Assembly: GCA_902782895.1 (NCBI GenBank) | Contig: CACZPA010000245.1 | Span: 1-6,879, forward strand | Origin: an uncultured Eubacteriales bacterium | Lineage (GTDB): Bacteria > Bacillota > Clostridia > Lachnospirales > Bianqueaceae | Length of the DNA: 6,879 nt | Direction of reading: 5' to 3' | Shown: piece by piece, positions 1 to 5,677 of the stretch | Position numbering within the stretch: position 1 is the first letter of the stretch | How the letters are laid out: each line of letters opens with the position of its first letter | Translations under genes and position numbers: made by a program | The notes under the pieces: model-generated | What the model was told of the DNA's origin: nothing | Databases searched by the model: none | Seen by the model: the letters and a program-made list of their open reading frames with translations, nothing else

Positions 1-708
1 ACAGGAGACGGCTGCATCCTCTTCGATACCGGCCTGAATCCGGAGACGTTCTACCTGACGCTCGACCGGATCTATCAGTCCGGCCACAATCCCCGGGACA
101 TCCGGAAAATCTTCCTGACACACTGGCATTGGGATCATGCCGCGAACGCGCGCGTCCTGCAGGAAATGACCGGCTGTGAGATCTGGCTTTCCCGTGAGGA
201 CGAGATTGAGCATCAGAAGCACGCGGGCGACACCGGTCCCACCGGTATTACGCCCTATACGGTGACGCATTTCTACGACGACAGCAAGCCTGTTCAGATG
301 GGACACTTCACGATCCACACACGCCTCTGCCCCGGTCACACACCGGGTGTTACAAGCTTTTTCTTCGATGATACGGATGACGTTACGGGACGGACCTATC
401 ATGTCGCGCTGCACGGCGGCCTTGGCGTCAATCCGATGATGCGGCCGGAATACCTGCGGGACAACGGCTATCCCGAGGAGATGGCGCACCGCTTTGTGCG
501 TGACTGCTATGAGCTTGCCGCGCTTCCTGTCGATATCGCGCTCGCAAGCCATTACAACCAGGCTAATATTGTCCCCAATATTCCCGCCGACACCAACGAT
601 TACAGCGTATTTGTTGCGGATTACGCCTGGGGCGATGTCCTGCGCAACCGCGCGGATGCCGTGAAACTCTTCTATCCGGATGTATACCCGGAAGCGAGAA
701 AGGACTGA
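1..708 (+). CDS. MBL-fold metallo-hydrolase, 5'-truncated by window edge
   Basis: The reading frame is open from the first base and ends in TGA, giving 235 visible residues. The true start lies upstream of the window; an internal ATG at 166 would cut off the metal site and is not the start. Visible residues 41-46 are H-W-H-W-D-H, the HxHxDH zinc motif, preceded by the usual FDTG strand-turn at about residues 8-11. Further ligands are likely His113 in CPGHTPG and His184 in ASHYNQ. Where many family members carry a metal-bridging Asp (motif 4), this protein reads ALHGGLGVN (residues 136-144), so the ligand set looks closer to that of subclass B3 enzymes; that comparison is from memory of the family. 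The role is probably a cytoplasmic hydrolase of unknown substrate. Beta-lactamase activity cannot be concluded, and the N-terminus is not visible, so secretion is undecided. A HicB-like gene follows after 6 bp and is probably co-transcribed. Confidence 0.9.
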   Translation, partial: TGDGCILFDTGLNPETFYLTLDRIYQSGHNPRDIRKIFLTHWHWDHAANARVLQEMTGCEIWLSREDEIEHQKHAGDTGPTGITPYTVTHFYDDSKPVQMGHFTIHTRLCPGHTPGVTSFFFDDTDDVTGRTYHVALHGGLGVNPMMRPEYLRDNGYPEEMAHRFVRDCYELAALPVDIALASHYNQANIVPNIPADTNDYSVFVADYAWGDVLRNRADAVKLFYPDVYPEARKD

Positions 709-714
709 TTTTGT

Positions 715-990
715 ATGAAATTTGTTTATCCGGCTGTGCTGCAGCCGGAGGAAAACGGCTCTTATTCCGGCTATTTCCCGGATCTGGAGGGCTGCGCGTT
801 CCGCGGAGGGACACTTTACGACGCGCTGGATGAAGCCAGAGACGCCTTGGAAGCATGGATCCGTGTGGAACTTGAGGATAACGGCGGCCTGCCTCCGACG
901 ACGGACCGGGAGGATCTGATGCTGGCGCCGGGACAGTTCATGCGGGATATCGGCGCGATCGTCCGTCTGACGGACGGCTGGGACGAATAA
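715..990 (+). CDS. HicB-family protein without a HicA partner
   Basis: A 91-aa protein. Residues 5-50 have the compact HicB antitoxin fold signature: YPAVLQPEENGSYSGYFPDL, then EGC, a GGT turn at about residues 31-33, and a helix DALDEARDALEAW. This resembles the usual 'FPDLpGc-T-GdT-eEAl-nA-eAL' pattern. In HicAB systems HicB neutralises the HicA mRNase, and many HicB proteins carry a C-terminal DNA-binding domain. Here the C-terminal part (about residues 55-91) shows no clear ribbon-helix-helix or HTH. No HicA-like ORF (about 60 aa, double-stranded-RNA-binding fold) lies next to it: the MBL gene ends 6 bp upstream and a terminator follows. The Shine-Dalgarno AAGGA (700-704) sits in the last codons of the MBL gene, supporting this start and coupling. 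It could be an orphan antitoxin or a HicB-fold protein with another role. Confidence 0.82.
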   Translation: MKFVYPAVLQPEENGSYSGYFPDLEGCAFRGGTLYDALDEARDALEAWIRVELEDNGGLPPTTDREDLMLAPGQFMRDIGAIVRLTDGWDE

Positions 991-1004
991 AGGACTATAG
1001 ATTC

Positions 1005-1043
1005 AACCTCGACGATCATTTTTGTTCGGGGTTTTTCTTTTTA
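1005..1043 (+). terminator. Intrinsic terminator after the MBL-hicB unit
   Basis: AACCTCGA (1005-1012) pairs with TCGGGGTT (1026-1033), an 8-bp stem with one G-U pair and a 13-nt loop. It is followed at once by the T-rich run TTTCTTTTTATTT. It lies 15 bp after the HicB-like stop. The stem is modest, but the T-tract is convincing. Confidence 0.65.
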
Positions 1044-1115
1044 TTTGCGACGGCCAGTCCCAATCTGTTTTCATGTTAATTGTCATCCGTCTTTTTTCGA
1101 ATCTGTCCTCCGCCC

Positions 1116-1144
1116 TTGCTTTAAAAAGAAAATCGTGATATCAT
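1116..1144 (+). promoter_or_regulatory. Sigma-A-type promoter for the lipoprotein gene
   Basis: TTGCTT (1116-1121, 4/6 match to TTGACA) and TATCAT (1139-1144, 5/6 match to TATAAT) are separated by 17 bp. Transcription would start near 1151, giving a leader of about 50 nt. It lies after the upstream terminator, so the lipoprotein gene is probably an independent unit. The rest of the 991-1200 gap shows no ORF or other structure I can support. Confidence 0.6.
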
Positions 1145-1187
1145 GAAGACGGTAACTAAACGTTTTTTCGACATATAGCATATACAG

Positions 1188-1200
1188 AGGGAGGCGCCTC
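1188..1200 (+). promoter_or_regulatory. Ribosome binding site embedded in a 10-bp palindrome
   Basis: AGGGAGG (1188-1194) stands 6 nt before the ATG at 1201 and fixes this start. Bases 1191-1200, GAGGCGCCTC, form a perfect palindrome that ends directly at the ATG. A single RNA molecule could form only a very short hairpin from it, so any effect on initiation is speculative. Confidence 0.6.
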
Positions 1201-3093
1201 ATGAAAAGAATAAAATGGCTGGCAGTTGTTCTGATCATTGTATTTGTATTCTCAGGTTGTATCGAAGTTGCACCAAATCCGGCAGGGGAAAGCTCCTCCG
1301 GCAATGCTTCGGCGGCCGCCGATAATTCTGCTGCCGGAAACTCTGTCACCGAAAACTCTACCGCCGAGAGCTCGTCCTCTTCCGCGAACAGCGCCGGCAA
1401 AACGATTTCGTCCTTGATCAATAACTCCGGCAAAGAAGAATCCGCCGCTGAAAGCAGCCAGGCCGAGGAGTCTTCCAAGCAGGAAGAGTCCTCCAAGCCC
1501 GAGGAGAGCAGCAAGCCGGAAGAGTCTTCCAAACCTGAAGAAAGCAGCAAGTCCGAGGAATCTTCCAAACCTGAAGAAAGCAGCAAGCCGGAAGAATCTT
1601 CTAAACCCGAGGAAAGCAGCAAACCGGAAGATTCCTCCAACTCTGAAGAAAGCAGCAAATCTGAGGAGTCTTCCAAGCCCGAACCTGAGCCGGCAGTAGA
1701 GCTCCGCACCGCGCTGATCGGACGTTTTGACGGCCCGGTCGAATCGGATGGCTCCAAGAGCACCATCGAGATCACGGAGGTCGGCGGGATTCTGCTGATG
1801 GAGCGCGGCTGGTACACTGACGAGTCCAAGAGCTATTATACTTTTGAACTGGATGAATTCCGTCTGGACGATCCTTCTCAGCTGTCCGGCATGACACCTG
1901 TGGAACTTGCCGGAAGGCGTATGGCCTCTTCCGGTTTCGCGTACGGCGGGCAGTATATGTACCCAAGTGAAGCCTGTGGTCTTTCTGTAAGCGGAACCAC
2001 AATGGAGATCACGCCGTCCATGGGATCCGCTGTTCCATTTGAACGCAATGACAACGCGAGAGCGCTGCACAACTATGAACCGCTGATGGATTATTTCGGC
2101 GACGAAATCGCGAATGAGCCCGACGTCATCGGCAGGTGGGAATCCAAACTGCCTCTGGCCGCTTTGTACATCGAATTCCGGGAAAAAGGCCCGGTTACCA
2201 TTCTTCTGCAGAAGCAGGATGAGCCGATGCAGCTGATCCGCGGCTACTGGAAGGAGCGGGACGACGGTTCGATCTACATTCTCGGCTATCGGGCCGGCTG
2301 GGGCGATATGCCTTTTGAGTATAATCTTACCTGGAGCACGGTAAACGGGACTCTGGTCCTGGAGGATGTCGATAACGATTATAAGCTTCTTCCCGTTTAT
2401 AACGTGATGGAGTTCGAGCCAGTATCGGACGGATGGACTTTCCCGGATCTCTCCGCCGGCCGTGTCTATGATGACAGTCTGATCTGGGAGATTTTCTACG
2501 ACGAAGGCAAATATACGGACGAGTTTGAAAACGAATGGGAGTACTCCTTCTACACGCCTCAGCTCACGGCAACCACGCCGGAGGCCGAAATCATCAACGA
2601 AGAAATCCGCCAGAACTGCGGCGATAAGATCTTTGAGGCGTATGGAGACATGGAACAGCATTACGGCCTCAATTTCTACGATATTCATTGGGCTTCCTAT
2701 TGGCATGACACCATGGTCTCGCTCGTCATCGAAATGGATTCGAATATGTCCTTCACGGATTATTATGTATGCAATTATGATTTCTCGATGGGCCGCTCCG
2801 TCCCCAACTTTGAGCTGCTCCAGCGATTCGGGCTTACTTCGGAGGAATTCATTCCGATCATGAAAGAAGCTGCCCTGAAGTATTACGATGATATGTTTGC
2901 CGAAGTCCCGGACGAGTACAAGGACGAATTCTATAACCGGCAGCGTGAATGGACCGGTTCCGATGAAAACATTAACACGAATCTGATGATGTTCATCGAT
3001 GAGGACGGCGAGCTCGCAGTCGTGACGCCGATCGGCTCTATCGCAGGCGCGAACTGGTACTATCACATCGTGAAGCCGCTGGCGCAGGATTAA
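1201..3093 (+). CDS. Surface lipoprotein with EESSKP-repeat stalk and RsiV/PdaC-like (DUF4163/DUF3298-like) C-terminus
   Basis: A 630-aa protein. Residues 1-20 are a lipoprotein signal peptide: MKR-K, a hydrophobic core, then the lipobox VFSGC with Cys20 as the lipidated residue. The mature protein should therefore be anchored to the outer face of the membrane. Residues 21-88 are rich in Ser, Ala and Asn. Residues 89-160 are twelve EESSKP-like hexapeptides, a flexible charged stalk that probably spans the wall. Residues 166-630 look folded and rich in aromatics. Two sub-regions begin alike, LIGRFDG (about 172) and VIGRWES (about 309), and the second reads like a lipocalin-type beta module. 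From about residue 447, FYTPQLTATTPEAEIINEEI followed later by FELLQRFGLTSEEFIPIM resembles the DUF4163 plus DUF3298 pair known from the lysozyme-binding anti-sigma factor RsiV and the deacetylase PdaC. No catalytic domain is recognisable. A binding or sensing role at the envelope is inference. It has its own promoter and terminator. Confidence 0.85.
   Translation: MKRIKWLAVVLIIVFVFSGCIEVAPNPAGESSSGNASAAADNSAAGNSVTENSTAESSSSSANSAGKTISSLINNSGKEESAAESSQAEESSKQEESSKPEESSKPEESSKPEESSKSEESSKPEESSKPEESSKPEESSKPEDSSNSEESSKSEESSKPEPEPAVELRTALIGRFDGPVESDGSKSTIEITEVGGILLMERGWYTDESKSYYTFELDEFRLDDPSQLSGMTPVELAGRRMASSGFAYGGQYMYPSEACGLSVSGTTMEITPSMGSAVPFERNDNARALHNYEPLMDYFGDEIANEPDVIGRWESKLPLAALYIEFREKGPVTILLQKQDEPMQLIRGYWKERDDGSIYILGYRAGWGDMPFEYNLTWSTVNGTLVLEDVDNDYKLLPVYNVMEFEPVSDGWTFPDLSAGRVYDDSLIWEIFYDEGKYTDEFENEWEYSFYTPQLTATTPEAEIINEEIRQNCGDKIFEAYGDMEQHYGLNFYDIHWASYWHDTMVSLVIEMDSNMSFTDYYVCNYDFSMGRSVPNFELLQRFGLTSEEFIPIMKEAALKYYDDMFAEVPDEYKDEFYNRQREWTGSDENINTNLMMFIDEDGELAVVTPIGSIAGANWYYHIVKPLAQD
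1465..1680 (+). repeat. Twelve 18-bp coding repeats (EESSKP), arranged as 36-bp units
   Basis: Twelve consecutive 18-bp units encode EESSKP or close variants (KQ, KS, and one EDSSNS at 1627). From 1501 onward the Ser-Ser pair is written AGC AGC in one unit and TCN TCN in the next without exception, giving five 36-bp units starting at 1501, 1537, 1573, 1609 and 1645. The first two hexapeptides (1465, 1483) both use TCN. Third positions vary between copies, so the array is not freshly expanded. Confidence 0.9.
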
Positions 3094-3116
3094 ACTGCAA
3101 ACCACGTGGCTAAATA

Positions 3117-3278
3117 AACGCCGCGAAGCCGGAATAATATAATACCGTAAGAAAACTATAAGCATATTAATAGATACCCATCTCCGCAAAAACTCTTTGC
3201 GCAGCAACCGTTTTTGCGGGATGGGTATCTTTTATTGATTATATTGCCTTATTGCGCTTATTCCGGCTTCGCGACGTT
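3117..3278. repeat. Outer inverted repeat (21 bp, one mismatch) flanking the convergent terminator
   Basis: Bases 3117-3137 match the reverse complement of 3258-3278 at 20 of 21 positions, with 16 perfect (3122-3137 against 3258-3273). The right arm is the 3' end of the leftward esterase gene, coding A-K-P-E-stop. The left arm contains the same GCG AAG CCG GAA TAA string on the + strand, 23 bp after the lipoprotein stop, where it is not part of a gene. The arms enclose the terminator hairpin at 3172-3230. I see no direct target-site duplication outside the arms. Confidence 0.85.
3172..3236 (+). terminator. Strong hairpin terminator between convergent genes, possibly bidirectional
   Basis: Bases 3172-3193 pair with 3210-3230 in a 21-bp stem with one bulged T (3183). 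The loop can itself close with TTGC/GCAA (3197-3207). On the + strand the stem runs into TTTATT, a usable T-tract that serves the lipoprotein gene. On the - strand the stem is followed by ATTAATATG, a weaker tract. Termination of the esterase operon from the other side is therefore possible but less certain. The rest of the 3094-3257 gap is AT-rich and holds no ORF. Confidence 0.85.
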
Positions 3279-4100
3279 GCCGGAACTGATTCCACTGTTG
3301 CTCTCATCCAGCGGCAGCCAGTTGAGGATCTTTTCGATATAGGTATCCCAGAAGTTCCATTCGTGCCCGCCGGGACCTTCTTCCCAGGTCACATCGAATC
3401 CTTTGCTCACCAGATCGTCCCGCACCGCATGATTAGGCCCTAACAGGCCATCTTCGGTGCCGCAGCACATGTAGATTCGGGGAAGATTGACCTCTTCACC
3501 TGCGGCTCTGCGCTCCGCCAGACATTTTGCCAGGTACTGCGGATTTTTCTCGGAATTCCAGGCTTTTTCCATAGAACCAAAACAGTACTGCTCCACTCCG
3601 AATCTGTTGAAATTGCCTTCGTCCGCTCTGGGTTCATGCAGAATAAAAGCTCCGGAGAGCGAGGCGATCGCGCCAAAAGTATCATTGTAGCGCAATCCGT
3701 TTCTCATCGCTCCGAATCCTCCCATGGACAGGCCTGCGATATAGCAGTCCTCTCTTCTGTCAGAGATATGGAACATCCTGCGCATCATCGCGGGAAGCTC
3801 CTCTCCGATGAATTTCCCGTAATAATTGCCGCTTTCCGGAATATCGACATAGAAAGCATTATCTCCGGACGGCATAACCACGCAGAGATTTTTCGCCTCC
3901 GCCCAGCGCTGAATCCGGGTTCCGTTTACCCAGTCGGTATAATTTCCCAAAATGCCGTGCAGCAGGATCAGCATTCGGAAGGGCTTGTTCTCCGGCTCGG
4001 GCTGTCCCGGGAAGACGAGCTTGTCCGCTGGCAGGATTACGTTTACGGGAACGGTCCGCATCAGACTTCTGGATACATAATTCACAGTTATATAAGCCAT
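3258..4100 (-). CDS. EstA/esterase-D-family alpha/beta-hydrolase esterase
   Basis: A 280-aa protein, a usual length for the esterase D (PF00756-type) group that includes tributyrin esterase EstA and S-formylglutathione hydrolase-like enzymes. The oxyanion region is LLHGILGNYTDW (HG at 48-49). The nucleophile elbow is GLSMGG with Ser125. The acid is probably Asp217 in CGTEDGLL, and the base is His246 in GGHEWNFW. The triad is complete. No signal peptide is seen, so it should act in the cytoplasm on short-chain acyl or acetyl esters; the exact substrate (lipid, xylan-derived acetyl or feruloyl groups) cannot be read from sequence. The start is supported by AAGGAG seven bases upstream on the coding strand, inside the last codons of the membrane-protein gene, whose stop is only 4 bp away. 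The last 15 or so residues (DESNSG...AKPE) form a polar tail beyond the fold, and its end lies in the outer inverted repeat. Confidence 0.88.
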   Translation of the reverse strand: MAYITVNYVSRSLMRTVPVNVILPADKLVFPGQPEPENKPFRMLILLHGILGNYTDWVNGTRIQRWAEAKNLCVVMPSGDNAFYVDIPESGNYYGKFIGEELPAMMRRMFHISDRREDCYIAGLSMGGFGAMRNGLRYNDTFGAIASLSGAFILHEPRADEGNFNRFGVEQYCFGSMEKAWNSEKNPQYLAKCLAERRAAGEEVNLPRIYMCCGTEDGLLGPNHAVRDDLVSKGFDVTWEEGPGGHEWNFWDTYIEKILNWLPLDESNSGISSGNVAKPE

Positions 4101-4104
4101 AATG

Positions 4105-4683
4105 TCACTCCTTACTAACGGCCGGATTGTGCCGTTCCGTTATTTCAATGCTGTTGAGCAGAACAAGGATCGCCACGGCAAGCAGCAGGATCCCGCCCAG
4201 TATAATCAGGTACCGGATATCCTCCGGACGGAAGAACCAGTCTTTCGTAAAGGCCCGGTAGATGAAATCGCCTGCGAAAGACACTCCGCACAGTACGAGG
4301 ATCGCAACCGCGCACCGGCAGATCCGGATGATCCCATGCATATAGAAAGGCCTCTCCATCGGTTTCAGTTTATACGGCAGGCTTGTAAGGCCCATCAGCA
4401 GATACAGCAACGGAAAAAGCGCCACTGTCTGCGGAACCGCTACATAAGCTGTCCAGGCTGTGACGTGTGTATCCAGCTGTATGAAAACAAGCAATGCCGT
4501 CAGGATAATCCCGCAGGCAAGTGTAAGAAACAGTTTAGTCCGGATCGCTCCGGGCGATCCCTTCACATGGAAATACGAACCGATATAACGGGCTTCTTTT
4601 ACGTCCCGTCCCTTTTTATCCTTTACGGTAATCAGTTCGTAGTCTGCTGTATATTTGTGCCAGAGATCCGGTGTCGGCTTCAT
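4105..4683 (-). CDS. Four-TM integral membrane protein of unknown function
   Basis: A 192-aa protein that I do not recognise as a named family. A polar N-terminus of about 48 residues with several charged positions (KDKKGRDVKEAR) precedes four hydrophobic segments at about 49-70, 79-99, 117-138 and 157-178. A basic loop (KLKPMERPF) lies between TM2 and TM3, and a short charged tail follows TM4. There are no obvious catalytic motifs. The ATG overlaps the DegV-like stop in an ATGA (4 bp overlap), and the esterase starts 4 bp after this stop. The three genes are thus almost certainly co-transcribed and translationally coupled. A supporting role for the DegV-like protein or the esterase at the membrane is inference from position only. 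Confidence 0.82.
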   Translation of the reverse strand: MKPTPDLWHKYTADYELITVKDKKGRDVKEARYIGSYFHVKGSPGAIRTKLFLTLACGIILTALLVFIQLDTHVTAWTAYVAVPQTVALFPLLYLLMGLTSLPYKLKPMERPFYMHGIIRICRCAVAILVLCGVSFAGDFIYRAFTKDWFFRPEDIRYLIILGGILLLAVAILVLLNSIEITERHNPAVSKE

Positions 4684-5537
4684 ACTTTACTGTCCCGGAT
4701 GAACAGGACGCCCAGCGTATTCCGTCCGCAGTGGGAAGAAACCGTGCATCCGGCGCGGGTTACGTCGATCTCCTCAAAATCGGCCAGACTCTTCAGTTTG
4801 CTGACACAGTCGTCCACGATCTCCTGATCGCATCCCGCGTGCGTGATGAAAATGCGGTGTTTTTCGATGCCGCTTCCGTCCCTGACCTGATCCTCGATAT
4901 ACTGCAGCAAGACTTTATGGAAATCGCCGCGGTATTTTTTCGCGACGGACATCTTACCGTCCTTCACGACGATACAGGGCTTCAGCTTCAGAAGATTCGC
5001 GCCAAGCATCGCGACGGAGGAGCAACGGCCGCCCTTGTACAGGAATTCCAGATTATCGATGACGAAAGAAGCACTGACACGCTCGCGGATCTCCTCGCAC
5101 TTAGCGACGATCGTCTCCGCATCCTCGCCGGCCTCGGCCATCTCCGCCGCGGCGAGCACCAGAAGTCCGCCGCCTGTCGAAAGATTGCGCGTATCGACGA
5201 CATGCACGCCTTCCAGCTCTTCTGCCGCAAGCACGCTGTTCTGATATGTGGATGACATATCCGAACTGATCGTGAAATGGACAAGCTCCAGCCCCTGGTC
5301 CGTAAACTGCTTAAAGAACGCGATACTGTCGTTGATATTCGCGGCCGCGGTCTTGGGCAGCTCCCCGGTTTTATTGTAGACATCGTAGATCATATCCGCG
5401 TCGATATCGATACCGTCGGTATAACTCTTGCCGCCAAGCGAAATGCCAAGCGGAAGAATCGAAATCTGAAAGCGATCGATCAGTTCCTTCCCCAGATCCG
5501 TTGTGCTGTCACTTGTAATCACGACTTTACGTGTCAT
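4680..5537 (-). CDS. DegV-family (FakB-like) fatty-acid-binding protein
   Basis: A 285-aa protein, the normal length of the family. Features in order: N-terminal SDSTTDL (9-15), P-K-T-A-A-A-N (61-67) at the position of the usual TSqPS loop, TISSDMSSTYQ (89-99) with the Ser pair 91/92 that contacts the fatty-acid carboxylate in relatives, EFLYKGGRCSS with Arg171, and SSHCGRNTLGVLF with His269. In FakB proteins the equivalent Arg and His are conserved at the lipid head-group and kinase interface. By family knowledge DegV/FakB proteins bind a fatty acid and present it to the kinase FakA for phosphorylation; no FakA gene is in this window. The loop near the last His reads GRN rather than the common GPN/GPG. 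It is the first gene of a three-gene operon, with AGAGG 8 nt before the ATG. Binding of an acyl chain is likely; the exact ligand is unknown. Confidence 0.92.
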   Translation of the reverse strand: MTRKVVITSDSTTDLGKELIDRFQISILPLGISLGGKSYTDGIDIDADMIYDVYNKTGELPKTAAANINDSIAFFKQFTDQGLELVHFTISSDMSSTYQNSVLAAEELEGVHVVDTRNLSTGGGLLVLAAAEMAEAGEDAETIVAKCEEIRERVSASFVIDNLEFLYKGGRCSSVAMLGANLLKLKPCIVVKDGKMSVAKKYRGDFHKVLLQYIEDQVRDGSGIEKHRIFITHAGCDQEIVDDCVSKLKSLADFEEIDVTRAGCTVSSHCGRNTLGVLFIRDSKV

Positions 5538-5590
5538 TTTTAATACCTCTCATTGATGCATGATGTATTCTTCTGTCAGATGGAAATCAA

Positions 5591-5623
5591 CGGAAGATCT
5601 TGTCTGCCAGTATAGATCTTCCG
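5591..5623. repeat. Perfect 10-bp inverted repeat in the degV-like leader, candidate operator or RNA hairpin
   Basis: CGGAAGATCT (5591-5600) and AGATCTTCCG (5614-5623) are exact reverse complements separated by 13 bp. They lie downstream of the predicted transcription start of the leftward operon and 53 bp before its ATG. No T-tract follows on either strand, so it is not an intrinsic terminator. It could be a repressor site or a leader hairpin. It does not match the FapR or FabT operators as I remember them. Confidence 0.7.
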
Positions 5624-5643
5624 AAAAATTACCGTCACTGGGT

Positions 5644-5672
5644 ATTATAATCTTTCCTGACCGGGTTGTCAA
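5644..5672 (-). promoter_or_regulatory. Perfect-consensus promoter for the degV-like/membrane protein/esterase operon
   Basis: On the - strand TTGACA (5672-5667) and TATAAT (5649-5644) are separated by exactly 17 bp, a full sigma-A/sigma-70 consensus. The -35 box begins 5 bp after the hydrolase stop codon. Transcription would start near 5637 and leave a leader of about 100 nt containing the 10-bp inverted repeat. The 5538-5677 gap holds only this promoter, that repeat and the ribosome binding site. Confidence 0.9.
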
Positions 5673-5677
5673 TGGAT

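Noticed and set aside
960..976. Inverted repeat CGTCCGTC-T-GACGGACG near the end of the HicB-like gene
   Set aside because: It lies within coding sequence, has no T-tract, and the better terminator with a T-rich tail is at 1005-1043; it may be chance or codon-driven.
1465..1680. CRISPR-like regular repeats
   Set aside because: Units are contiguous with no spacers and encode a regular hexapeptide in frame.
1083..1829. A 248-codon - strand frame with SSGLEDSS-type repeats
   Set aside because: The repeats are only the complement of the EESSKP array; the frame runs over the lipoprotein promoter, signal peptide and stalk.
1252..3207. A 651-codon open frame on the - strand antisense to the lipoprotein gene
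   Set aside because: It is a shadow: its protein is Arg/Phe-rich low complexity opposite the repeats, it has no convincing ribosome binding site, and it crosses the terminator. The + strand frame has a lipobox, promoter, ribosome binding site and a coherent fold.
3117..3278. Outer inverted repeat considered as ends of an insertion sequence
   Set aside because: The enclosed stretch has no transposase and no target-site duplication is seen; one arm is coding sequence of the esterase.
4671..5255. A 194-codon + strand frame opposite the DegV-like gene
   Set aside because: It is antisense to a gene with clear family motifs and shows no ribosome binding site or recognisable domain.
5591..5623. 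Inverted repeat considered as a terminator for the serpin-hydrolase unit
   Set aside because: No T-tract follows on the - strand and it lies downstream of a new promoter; operator or leader hairpin fits better.
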